From assembly GCF_021590045.1 (NCBI RefSeq), contig NZ_CP062221.1, positions 496,001 to 560,000 on the forward strand: a stretch of DNA of 64,000 nt. The letters run 5' to 3'. The DNA is from Cellulomonas palmilytica (lineage in GTDB: Bacteria; Actinomycetota; Actinomycetes; Actinomycetales; Cellulomonadaceae). The position numbers were made by a program, and so were the translations under genes. This document shows, piece after piece, positions 1 through 8,074 of the stretch; within the stretch, counting starts at the first letter, position 1; every line of letters begins with the position of its first letter. The notes beneath the pieces were generated by a model. That model saw nothing but the letters and a program-made list of their open reading frames with translations, ran no database searches and was not told the origin of the DNA.

Positions 1-2
1 TG

Positions 3-500
3 CTGTTCGCGAGCCTGCCGAGGCCGGGCCACGACCACCGGCGGGCGGTCGCGTGGGGCTGGCCGCCGCGCGCGGCGCTGGCCGCGCTCGCGCTCGTCTA
101 CTGGCTCACGGGTGTGCAGAAGCTGCGGCACTCGGGCGTCGGGTGGGCGCTGTCGGACAACATGACGTGGGTGCTGCGGCAGGGCGTCTCGCCGCACGCG
201 GACGGGCTCGCGCAGTGGGTGGCCGACCACGTGGTGGTCGCGAGCGCGCTCGCGACGGGTGCGCTGCTGCTCGAGCTGACCGCGCCGCTGTGGCTCGCGT
301 GGCGCCGGACGCGCGCGCTGTTCGTGCTCGCGGTCGCCGTGATGCACGGCAGCATCTGGCTGTTCCTGGGCATCGACTACTCGGCGTGGGTGCTCACGGC
401 CGCGGCGGTCGCGCTGCCGATGAGCCTCGCGCCGACGCGCCGGTTGCGCGACGCGCCGGGACCCCTGGGACGCCTGGTATCGGCTCTCGCACGGGCGTAG
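3..500 (+). CDS. C-terminal part of an HTTM-like membrane protein (partial)
   Basis: The reading frame is open from the left edge of the window to a stop at 500, so the start lies outside. About 165 residues are visible. Three or more hydrophobic stretches can be seen: one near LALVYWLTG, one spanning the VVVASALATGALLLEL and PLWLAW region, and two more after that around a conserved-looking MHG and GIDYSAW segment. The pattern resembles the vitamin-K-dependent-carboxylase-like HTTM/DoxX membrane families, but only the tail is present, so the family assignment is an inference. It is followed after about 155 bp by an ABC-type ATPase gene on the same strand. Confidence 0.55.
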   Translation: MFASLPRPGHDHRRAVAWGWPPRAALAALALVYWLTGVQKLRHSGVGWALSDNMTWVLRQGVSPHADGLAQWVADHVVVASALATGALLLELTAPLWLAWRRTRALFVLAVAVMHGSIWLFLGIDYSAWVLTAAAVALPMSLAPTRRLRDAPGPLGRLVSALARA

Positions 501-655
501 AGACCGTTTCCGGCCGACTTAATCGTTACATTCGGACAAATCTCCGCGCGTCGGACGACAAGATGCCACCCAAGCGGGTCGTCGGACCTCGGCGTACCCG
601 CGGCCGGCTCTCCCCACGAACCCCGGCCACCCCCGACGCAACGCTGCGAGGCGCC

Positions 656-1342
656 ATGTCCGTGCTGTCCGCCTGCGACCTGGTCGCACGCACCGGATCA
701 CCGGCCGAGCTGCGCGGTGCCCATCTCGAGGTCGCCGACGGCGAGGCCGTCGCGCTGCTCGGGCCCGCCCGCTCCGGCACCACCACGATGCTCCAGGCGC
801 TCGCCGGGCTCGTGCACCCCGTGCGCGGTCGCGTGCGGCTCGACGGCCGGGACCTCGCGTCGCTGCGCCCGCACGAGCTCGCCGCCACGCGCCTGAGCGC
901 GCTCGGCCTCGTCTTCCCCGACGACGACCTGCTCCCCGAGCTCACGCTCGTGCAGAACGTCGAGCTCCCGCTGCTGCGCATGGGCGTGCCCGGCACGGAG
1001 GCCCGGCACCGCGCCGCGGCGCTGCTCGGCCGCCTGTTCGTCGGCGCCGGTGCGGACCTGCTGCCCGAGGCCGTGTCGTTCGGTCAGCGCCAGCGCGCCG
1101 CCGTGGCGCGCGCGCTCGTGCACCGGCCGCGCGTGGTGCTCGCCGAGGACCCGACCGCCGGCCTCGACTCGTGGCGTGCGCTCGCGCTGTTCGGGCTGCT
1201 CGTCGCCGTCGCGCGCGACACCGGCACCGCGGTGGTCGTCGCCACCCAGGACCCGGAGCTCGCGCAGCTCGCCGACCGCGTGGTCGAGCTGCGCGACGGC
1301 CTGCTCGTCGAGAGCCCGACCGCGCGCACCTACACGCGCTGA
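656..1342 (+). CDS. ABC transporter ATP-binding-like protein with degenerate nucleotide-binding motifs
   Basis: This 228-residue protein has the length and order of a LolD/FtsE/MacB-type ABC ATPase. The start is ATG 656, preceded by a GAGG about 6 bp upstream; the frame is open further upstream but looks non-coding. Every key motif deviates. The P-loop at residues 36-43 reads GPARSGTT, with Thr42 where the Lys should be. The signature is SFGQ (141-144) instead of SGGQ. Walker B ends A-E-D-P-T (163-167), with the Asp/Glu pair swapped, and the H-loop His is Gln198. The D-loop AGLD is kept. The family normally powers export or lipoprotein release with a permease partner, but none lies beside it. 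It probably cannot hydrolyse ATP normally; a regulatory or pseudo-ATPase role is inferred. Confidence 0.75.
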   Translation: MSVLSACDLVARTGSPAELRGAHLEVADGEAVALLGPARSGTTTMLQALAGLVHPVRGRVRLDGRDLASLRPHELAATRLSALGLVFPDDDLLPELTLVQNVELPLLRMGVPGTEARHRAAALLGRLFVGAGADLLPEAVSFGQRQRAAVARALVHRPRVVLAEDPTAGLDSWRALALFGLLVAVARDTGTAVVVATQDPELAQLADRVVELRDGLLVESPTARTYTR

Positions 1343-1369
1343 GCCGGTCGCGCCCGGGCGACGAGCGCG

Positions 1370-1756
1370 TCAGGCGTCGTCGCGCGTGCGCGCCTCGCGC
1401 AGGTCCCGCGTGAGCTCGTCCGTCACCAGCAGGTCGTTGCGCACCTTGCCCGTGCGGTAGCCCGCGCGCCCCACCATGTGCGCCGCCACGGGCGCGGTGA
1501 GCAGCCCGAACACCGCGACGAGCACGAGCGCCCACACCGCACCGCCCGAGCGCAGCCGCAGGCCCAGCCCGACGAGCACGAGGACCAGCCCGAGCACCTG
1601 CGGCTTGGTCCCCGCGTGCATGCGTGAGAGCAGGTCAGGGAACCGCAGCGCCCCGACCCCCGCAGCGAGCACCAGGAACGAGCCGCCGAGCAGCGCCACC
1701 ACGGACACCACGTCCGCGAGCGTGTCCCAGCCCGAGCCGCCCTCGAGACCGTTCAC
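1370..1756 (-). CDS. mnhG: Monovalent cation/proton antiporter subunit MnhG/MrpG
   Basis: This small membrane protein of 128 residues has three hydrophobic helices and the family motif region FPDLLSRMHAGTKP around residues 39-52, typical of MnhG/PhaG. It is the last gene of a six-gene Mrp operon on the minus strand. Its start at 1756 overlaps the stop of mnhF by 4 bp, which suggests translational coupling. MnhG is a minor subunit of the multi-subunit Na+(K+)/H+ antiporter in the cytoplasmic membrane. The C-terminal tail after residue 100 is charged and probably cytoplasmic. Confidence 0.9.
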   Translation of the reverse strand: MNGLEGGSGWDTLADVVSVVALLGGSFLVLAAGVGALRFPDLLSRMHAGTKPQVLGLVLVLVGLGLRLRSGGAVWALVLVAVFGLLTAPVAAHMVGRAGYRTGKVRNDLLVTDELTRDLREARTRDDA

Positions 1757-2148
1757 CGGACCTCCCCCTCAGCGCCGCCGCCGTGGTGCTCCTCGGGCTC
1801 CGCCGCGGGTCGCAGCTCGGCCTCCTCCGCCTCGCGGCGCGCGGCCTCCTCGGCGGCGACCTCCTCGCGCGTGCGCACGCGGCCCTCGCCCTCGGGCTCG
1901 ACGGCCGCGAACCGCGCGATCGTCACCGACCCCACGAAGCCGACGAGCGAGAGCACGACGAGCACGGGCACCACGTCGGCGCGGCGCTGCGACGCCGCGT
2001 ACAGCGCGAACGCCGCGATCACCGCGGTGACCGTGATGTCGAGCGCGATGGTCCGGTCGAGCATCGACGGACCGCGCTCGGCCCGGACGATCGCGAGCGC
2101 GGCACCGACCGTGATCATGGCCGCGCAGACGAGCACCACCCAGGTCAT
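1753..2148 (-). CDS. mnhF: Monovalent cation/proton antiporter subunit MnhF/MrpF
   Basis: The 131-residue product starts at ATG 2148; longer upstream frames run through mnhE and are rejected. Three transmembrane segments are visible, with the family-typical RGPSMLDRTIALD segment near residues 26-38. The C-terminal 45 residues form a Glu/Arg/Ala-rich hydrophilic tail that is longer than in many homologues. The start overlaps the mnhE stop by 4 bp (ATGA), so the gene is part of the coupled Mrp antiporter operon. MrpF is thought to form part of the small-subunit module of the antiporter. Confidence 0.9.
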   Translation of the reverse strand: MTWVVLVCAAMITVGAALAIVRAERGPSMLDRTIALDITVTAVIAAFALYAASQRRADVVPVLVVLSLVGFVGSVTIARFAAVEPEGEGRVRTREEVAAEEAARREAEEAELRPAAEPEEHHGGGAEGEVR

Positions 2149-2711
2149 GCGCGCACCCCCGTCTCGGCCGGGCCGAGCAGGCCCGCGGACCGCAGCTCGG
2201 CGCGGGACGCGAACGCACGCAGCACGCGCTCCTCCTGGTCGAGCACCGCCTGCCGCGCGGCCTCGATGCCGCCCGCCGCGTCCACGTCCAGCACGTGCAG
2301 GTACAGCCGGCCGGTGAGCCGGTGCGCCTCGACGACGAGCGAGCCGGGCACGAGCGAGCACAGCTCGGCGGTCATCGTGAGGTACAGGTCGGAGTGGCTG
2401 CGCAGCTGCACGCCGATCACCGCGCCGTGCGGCGTGTACCCGGGCCGCAGCGCGATGAACGCGACCTCGAACGACGCGCGCACCAGGTCCCACCCGAACC
2501 GCGTGAACAGCTTCACCACGCCCCAGGGGTGCACCGTGCCGTGGAAGTCGACGGACGCCATGTGCAGCCCGAGCGTCACGAACAGCGCGAGCACGACGCC
2601 CGCGAGCACGTTGGCGACGGACAGGTCGCCCCACAGGAAGACCCACACGACCGTCAGCCAGACGACCGTGCCCCAGGGCAGGCGGCGCGCGCGCCGCGGG
2701 TGCAGGCTCAC
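2145..2711 (-). CDS. mnhE: Monovalent cation/proton antiporter subunit MnhE/MrpE
   Basis: I place the start at GTG 2711, which overlaps the mnhD stop by 4 bp, giving 188 residues. Two hydrophobic helices near the N-terminus are followed by a soluble domain containing SLVPGSLVV and LYLHVLDVD, both typical of MnhE. The long frame extending upstream is a shadow of mnhD. The protein is an accessory subunit of the Mrp Na+/H+ antiporter, and its position between D and F is the usual one. Confidence 0.9.
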   Translation of the reverse strand: MSLHPRRARRLPWGTVVWLTVVWVFLWGDLSVANVLAGVVLALFVTLGLHMASVDFHGTVHPWGVVKLFTRFGWDLVRASFEVAFIALRPGYTPHGAVIGVQLRSHSDLYLTMTAELCSLVPGSLVVEAHRLTGRLYLHVLDVDAAGGIEAARQAVLDQEERVLRAFASRAELRSAGLLGPAETGVRA

Positions 2712-4306
2712 GGGTGCTCCCCGGTGGTCGCGGGCTCGTCGGGCTGCTCGTCCGGCTGCTCCTCGGCCCTCTCCTCCGTCACGTCCGCGGACTCGCCCTC
2801 GCCGCGCTCGCCGTCGGGCAGAACCGCGTGGATGTACGTGGTCCGCAGCGTGAACGCGTTCGCGGCGCGCTCGGTGTACGCGTACAGCGGACCGGCGGCG
2901 AACGTCAGGGTGAGGCCGACGAGGACGAGCGCGGCGGTCGGGCCGACCATGCCGAACGGCAGGTGCGCGCGGCGCGGGGTGTCGGCCGGCGACTGCCAGA
3001 ACGCCTTGTTCCACGCCTTCACGAGCGCGTACAGCGTGAGCAGCGACGTCACGACGGACCCGACGACGAGCACGTACGCGAGCGGGGTGCCCGCGTCGAC
3101 GCCCGCCTGCAGCAGCCCGAGCTTGCCGAGGAACCCGGACAGCGGCGGGATGCCGGCGAGGTTCATGGCGGGCACGAAGAACAGGATCGCGAGCACGGGG
3201 GCGATCTTCGCCAGGCCGCCGAGGCGGGTCAGCGACGTGGACCCGCCCACGCGCTCGACGAGGCCGACGACGAGGAACAGCGCGGTCTGCACGGTGATGT
3301 GGTGCGCGACGTAGTACACCGCCGCGGTCCACCCCGCCTCGGTGGACAGCGCGATGCCGAAGATCATGTAGCCGATGTGGCTCACGAGCGTGAACGACAG
3401 GAGTCGTTTGATGTCGTCCTGCGCGACCGCGCCGAGGATCCCGACGACCATCGTCGCGAGCGCGGCCCACATGAGGACGTCGTCGAGCTGCCCGCCGGGG
3501 AACAGCAGCGTCTGCGTGCGGATGATCGCGTACACGCCGACCTTGGTGAGCAGGCCGGCGAACACCGCGGTCACGGGTGCGGGCGCGGTCGGGTAGGAGT
3601 CCGGGAGCCACGCGGACAGCGGGAACACCGCCGCCTTGACGGCGAACGCGAGCAGCAGCAGCACCTGCAGCGTGAGGCGCACGTCCGGGTCGATGTGCGG
3701 CAGGCGCAGCGAGAGCTGCGCGAGGTTCACGGTGCCGGTCGCGGCGTAGATCGCGGCGAGCGCGACGAGGAACAGCACCGAGGACAGCAGCGCGACGACG
3801 ACGTAGATCGTGCCCGCGCGGATCCGGTCGCGCGTGCCGCCGAGCGTGATGAGCACGAACGACGCCGCGAGCAGGATCTCGAAGCCGACGTAGATGTTGA
3901 ACAGGTCGCCCGACAGGAACGCGTTGGCGACGCCCGCGGCCAGCACCAGGAACGTCGGGTGGTAGATCGAGACGGGTGCGGACTCCTCGTCGTCGTCCCG
4001 GCCCTGCGCGAGCGAGTACAGCAGGACGCAGAGCGTCACGGCCGACGAGATCGTCAGCATGAGCGACGAGAGCCGGTCCGCGACGAGGTTGATGCCCACG
4101 GGCGCGGCCCAGCCGCCCACGTCGACGACGAGCGGGCCGTTGTCCGCCTGGAACAGCAGCACGAGCGACGCGGCCAGGACGAGCGCGAGCGCGGTGACCG
4201 AGACCACCGGCTGCACGCGCGGGCGGCGGTACAGCGCGAGCGTCAGGCCCGCGCTGAACAGGGGGATGACGACGGGGAGCGGGACGACCCAGGTCCAGTC
4301 GCTCAC
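2708..4306 (-). CDS. mnhD: Monovalent cation/proton antiporter subunit MnhD/MrpD
   Basis: The 532-residue product starts at GTG 4306, four bases inside the end of mnhC. It is a polytopic membrane protein of the NADH dehydrogenase ND2/ND4-like family with about 14 hydrophobic helices. The conserved Lys-containing segment FAVKAAVFPLSAWLPDSYP and the following GLLTKVGVYAIIR stretch are characteristic of the proton-conducting helix bundle. The C-terminus carries an acidic Glu-rich tail after about residue 490. It is the main antiporter-like subunit along with MrpA. Confidence 0.93.
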   Translation of the reverse strand: MSDWTWVVPLPVVIPLFSAGLTLALYRRPRVQPVVSVTALALVLAASLVLLFQADNGPLVVDVGGWAAPVGINLVADRLSSLMLTISSAVTLCVLLYSLAQGRDDDEESAPVSIYHPTFLVLAAGVANAFLSGDLFNIYVGFEILLAASFVLITLGGTRDRIRAGTIYVVVALLSSVLFLVALAAIYAATGTVNLAQLSLRLPHIDPDVRLTLQVLLLLAFAVKAAVFPLSAWLPDSYPTAPAPVTAVFAGLLTKVGVYAIIRTQTLLFPGGQLDDVLMWAALATMVVGILGAVAQDDIKRLLSFTLVSHIGYMIFGIALSTEAGWTAAVYYVAHHITVQTALFLVVGLVERVGGSTSLTRLGGLAKIAPVLAILFFVPAMNLAGIPPLSGFLGKLGLLQAGVDAGTPLAYVLVVGSVVTSLLTLYALVKAWNKAFWQSPADTPRRAHLPFGMVGPTAALVLVGLTLTFAAGPLYAYTERAANAFTLRTTYIHAVLPDGERGEGESADVTEERAEEQPDEQPDEPATTGEHP

Positions 4307-4779
4307 GGCTGCACCACCCCCTCGTCGGTCTCGTCGCGGGCCTCTTCGGCCTCCTCGTCCAGGGACTGCGCGGTCGCCTCGGTGTCGGCGTCCGTGACCG
4401 CGCGTTCGTCGATCGCCGCGAGGCGCGCGATGCGCCGGTCCTCGACGTCGTCCTGCACCTCGTCGTGCCGCTGCAGCTGCCACGACCGGTACGCCATGGC
4501 GAGCAGGAACGCGGTCATGCCGAGCGTGATGACGATCGCGGTGAGCACCATGGCCTGCGGGAGCGGGTCGCTCATCTGCCCCTCGTCGGCGGCCCCGACG
4601 ATCGGCGGGCGGCCCGCGCGGCCGCCGGCCACGAGGAACAGCAGGTTCGCGCCGTTGCCGAGCAGCACGACGCCGATCAGGACGCGCGACAGGGACCGCT
4701 CGAGCAGCAGGTACACGCCGGCCGCGAACAGCACGCCGATCGCGATCACGAGCGTGACGTTGGGCGTCATGTCGATCAC
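4303..4779 (-). CDS. mnhC: Monovalent cation/proton antiporter subunit MnhC/MrpC
   Basis: This 158-residue NuoK-like protein has three transmembrane helices in the first 105 residues, including GVVLLGNGANLLFL and ALTAIVITLGMTAFL-type segments. They are followed by a 50-residue acidic cytoplasmic tail that is unusual in length. The ATG at 4779 overlaps the mnhAB stop at 4776 by 4 bp. A second ATG three codons later (4770) is an alternative start. The family is homologous to complex I NuoK and forms part of the ion pathway. Confidence 0.92.
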   Translation of the reverse strand: MIDMTPNVTLVIAIGVLFAAGVYLLLERSLSRVLIGVVLLGNGANLLFLVAGGRAGRPPIVGAADEGQMSDPLPQAMVLTAIVITLGMTAFLLAMAYRSWQLQRHDEVQDDVEDRRIARLAAIDERAVTDADTEATAQSLDEEAEEARDETDEGVVQP

Positions 4780-7700
4780 CGGCGCTCACCCGCCCCGGTG
4801 AGGACGTCGGCACCCTCGGCGAACGCCGGGTCCTCGCCCGTCTCGGCGCGACGGTCGAGCTCGGCACCCAGCGAGCGCAGGATGTCGAGCACCAGGCCGA
4901 TGACGACGAGGTACACGCCGATGTCGAAGAACAGGCTCGTCACCAGGTGCACGTGGCCGAGCAGCGGCACGTGGAAGTCGATGATCCACGACCGCAGCAC
5001 CGACCCGCCGACGACGAGCCCGACGAGCCCCACGCCGGCCGAGAGGAACAGCCCCGTGCCGAGCAGCAGACCGGGCTGCACGGGCGCGGCCTCGCCGAGC
5101 TCGTACCGCCCGCCCGCGAGGTAGCGCACGATCAGCGCGATGCCCGTCACCAGGCCCGCGGCGAACCCGCCGCCGGGTGCGTTGTGGCCGCTGAACAGCA
5201 GGAACACCGAGTACACGACCATCGTGTGGAACAGGAGCCGCACGACGACCTCGAAGATCACCGAGCGCCGCTGCGGCGCGAGCGTGGCGACCGCGCGCAG
5301 CCACACCCGGTTGGTCGCGGGCGCGTCGACGCGCGCCTGGTCCGTGGCGCGGCGCAGCGCCGCCATCGGGTCCGTGCCCGCCCAGACCTTGCGCTCGTTG
5401 AGCGCGTCCTTGGCGCGGAAGATCTGCCCCGTGCGGCGCGAGAGGAAGACGAGCGACGCGACACCGGTGGCCGCGACCAGCAGCACCGAGATCTCGCCCA
5501 TGGTGTCCCACGCGCGGATGTCGACGAGCGTCACGTTCACGATGTTCTTGCCGCCGCCCCAGCTCACGGCCTCGTCGGCGAAGTGCTCGGTGACGGGCGC
5601 GTGCACGCGGGCCCACGGTGCGACGAGCGCGACCCCCGCCGCGGTGAGACCGACCGCGAGGCCCAGCGCGAGCCGCAGCCAGCGCGACGCCGCGAGCGGG
5701 CGGTCGGAGAAGTACGGCGGGATGCGGCGCAGCACGAGCACGAACACGACGAGCGTGACGGTCTCGGTCAGCACCTGCGTGAGCGCCAGGTCCGGCGCGC
5801 CCTGCAGCAGGAACAGGCCCGCGACCGCGTACCCGCCGATGCCCAGCAGGATCACGGCCTTGAGGCGACGACGAGCACGCGCGACGAGCACCGCCGAGAC
5901 GACCGCGGCCGCCGCGAACACCGCCTGCCCGGGGTGGTCCCACGCCCGCACCGACGCGGGCCACCGGCCGCCCGCGAGCAGGCTCCCGCCGACCGCGAGG
6001 ACGAACACGACGAGCACGATGCCCAGGTACAGCGGCAGCGAACCACGCTGCGTGGTCGCGGTGACGTCCGCCGCGACGTCGTCGAGGCGACGCATGAACC
6101 GCCGGTACAGGTGGTCCGCGTCGGGGCCGCGGTACGTGGTGCGGCCCTGCAGCACCTCGACGCGCTCACGCACCGTGAACAGCGCCGCCCCCGCGCCGAG
6201 GATGACGAGCGTCAGCACGAACGTCGGCGTGAACCCGGCCCACAGCGCGAGGTGGCCGGGCTCGCCCACGTGCAGCGTGTCCGCGTACGGCTCGAGCAGG
6301 TGCTCGCCGAGCTGCGGCAGGAGCGCCGCGACCAGGCCGAGCAGGCCGAGGATCATCGCGGGCCACACGAGCAGCAGCGACGGGTGCGAGACCGCGGCGG
6401 GCTCGGCGTCGGGCTGGGTCGCCACGGCGCTCGTCGTGCCCGGGCCGCGTGCGCCGTCCGCCTGGGTCGCCGCCGCGGCGTCCGCGAGCGCCGACTCGGG
6501 GATGACCGCGCGCTTCGTCGCGAACGCGCCCCACCACAGCCGCAGCCCGTACGCGACGGTCAGCACCGACCCGACCGCGACGGACACGAGCACGATCAGC
6601 CCGACCGCGTGGTCGTCGAGGTGCTCGATCGCCTCGAGCCCCGCCTCTTTGGCGACGTACCCCGCGAACGGCGGCAGGCCGATCATGCTCGCGGTGCCGA
6701 GCGCGCCCGCGAGCGCGGTGAGCTTGAGCTCCTTGCCGACGCCCGACAGGCGCCGCAGGTCACGCGTGCCGGTCGCGGCGTCGACCACGCCGACGACGAG
6801 GAACAGCGTCGCCTTGAACATCGCGTGCGCGCCGAGCATCGCCAGCCCCGCGAGCGCCGTGGCGCGCGTGCCGAGCCCGACGAGCAGCGTGATGAGCCCG
6901 AGCTGGGACACCGTGCCGAACGCGAGGACGAGCTTGAGGTCGTGCTGGCGCAGCGCGCGGTACCCGCCGAGCAGCAGCGTGCCGCACCCGAGCACCACGA
7001 CCACCCACCGCCACAGCGCGTGCTGCGAGTACGCGGGCGCGAACCGCGCGACGAGGTAGACGCCGGCCTTCACCATCGCCGCGGCGTGCAGGTACGCCGA
7101 GACGGGCGTCGGCGCGGCCATCGCGGCGGGCAGCCAGAAGTGGAACGGGATGAGCGCGGACTTCGTCGCGGCCCCCGCGAGCAGGCACGCGATCGCGGCG
7201 GTCGCGGTCGCACCGCCGGGCGGGTCCGCGACCACCTCGCTCAGCCGGTACGTGCCCGCGGCCTCGCCGAGCAGCACCACGCCGACGAGCATCGCCAGCC
7301 CGCCCGCGGTCGTGATGACGATCGCCTGCATGGCCGCGCGGCGGCTCGCCTTGCGGTCGCTGTAGTGGCCGATCAGCAGGTAGGAGGTGACGGTCGTCAG
7401 CTCCCAGAACACGAACATGAGGATCATGTCGTCGGACGTGACGAGCCCGAGCATCGCGCCCGCGAACGCGACGAACACCCCGCCGAACCGCCCCAGCCCC
7501 TGCGCGGACGCGGAGAAGTACGCGGCGCAGTAGACGAGCACGAGCGCACCGACGCCGCCGACGACGAGCGTCATGAGCCACGCGAGCGTGTCGAGCCGGA
7601 ACGTCAGCCCCAGCCCGAGCTGGCTGATCCACTCGATGCTCTCGACAGGGCCTTTGCCCGACTGGACCTGCGAGGTCCAGCTCAGCGCCCACGCGGCCGC

Positions 7701-7838
7701 GGAGGCCGGCGCGAGCGCGAGCGCCCAGAACGCCTTGCGGCCCCAGAGCCGGACGAGCGTGGGCGCGGCGAGGGCTGCTGCGAGGTGGATGACGAGCAGC
7801 AGCAGCACGCGGGCGGGCTCCGTCCTGTCGGGGCGCAT
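4776..7838 (-). CDS. mnhA: Fused Mrp antiporter subunits A and B
   Basis: This is a 1020-residue polytopic protein. Residues 1 to about 750 match MrpA (ND5-like), with the conserved AATKSALIPFHFWLP and HAMFKATLFLVVG segments that carry the proton-channel lysines. From about residue 865 a second module matches MnhB, with the PGGGFAAGL loop. Such A-B fusion is common in actinobacteria. ATG 7838 is the first gene of an operon in which every junction (A/C, C/D, D/E, E/F, F/G) overlaps by 4 bp. The complex exchanges Na+ or K+ for protons and supports pH and salt homeostasis. A linker around residues 440-475 is rich in Ala/Asp and lacks helices. Confidence 0.93.
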   Translation of the reverse strand: MRPDRTEPARVLLLLVIHLAAALAAPTLVRLWGRKAFWALALAPASAAAWALSWTSQVQSGKGPVESIEWISQLGLGLTFRLDTLAWLMTLVVGGVGALVLVYCAAYFSASAQGLGRFGGVFVAFAGAMLGLVTSDDMILMFVFWELTTVTSYLLIGHYSDRKASRRAAMQAIVITTAGGLAMLVGVVLLGEAAGTYRLSEVVADPPGGATATAAIACLLAGAATKSALIPFHFWLPAAMAAPTPVSAYLHAAAMVKAGVYLVARFAPAYSQHALWRWVVVVLGCGTLLLGGYRALRQHDLKLVLAFGTVSQLGLITLLVGLGTRATALAGLAMLGAHAMFKATLFLVVGVVDAATGTRDLRRLSGVGKELKLTALAGALGTASMIGLPPFAGYVAKEAGLEAIEHLDDHAVGLIVLVSVAVGSVLTVAYGLRLWWGAFATKRAVIPESALADAAAATQADGARGPGTTSAVATQPDAEPAAVSHPSLLLVWPAMILGLLGLVAALLPQLGEHLLEPYADTLHVGEPGHLALWAGFTPTFVLTLVILGAGAALFTVRERVEVLQGRTTYRGPDADHLYRRFMRRLDDVAADVTATTQRGSLPLYLGIVLVVFVLAVGGSLLAGGRWPASVRAWDHPGQAVFAAAAVVSAVLVARARRRLKAVILLGIGGYAVAGLFLLQGAPDLALTQVLTETVTLVVFVLVLRRIPPYFSDRPLAASRWLRLALGLAVGLTAAGVALVAPWARVHAPVTEHFADEAVSWGGGKNIVNVTLVDIRAWDTMGEISVLLVAATGVASLVFLSRRTGQIFRAKDALNERKVWAGTDPMAALRRATDQARVDAPATNRVWLRAVATLAPQRRSVIFEVVVRLLFHTMVVYSVFLLFSGHNAPGGGFAAGLVTGIALIVRYLAGGRYELGEAAPVQPGLLLGTGLFLSAGVGLVGLVVGGSVLRSWIIDFHVPLLGHVHLVTSLFFDIGVYLVVIGLVLDILRSLGAELDRRAETGEDPAFAEGADVLTGAGERR

Positions 7839-8074
7839 GGCCGCCGTCCGGATCGTCCCGGACGACGCCGTGCCTGGGCAGGGGATCGGTCAAGACTCTA
7901 CCAACGCATCGCCGTCGGACCCGGCCGCGCCGCCCCTCTCACCCGTGTGACCTAGGCCCCCTTTCGCAGGTCCCCTCTCCGCTTCTCGTCGGCGCGGGCA
8001 GCCCCCGCGACGCGGCGGCGACCGGTCGACGGACGGGGGGACCGCGAACCGGGCGGGTCGGTAGGTTGTGCCGC

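Noticed and set aside
1370..7838. Mrp operon as a possible horizontally acquired block
   Set aside because: Gene order and the A-B fusion are normal for actinobacteria and composition is like the surroundings.
4947..7955. Plus-strand open frame of 1002 codons over mnhA
   Set aside because: Low-complexity Arg/Glu/Asp/His product antisense to a well-conserved membrane protein.
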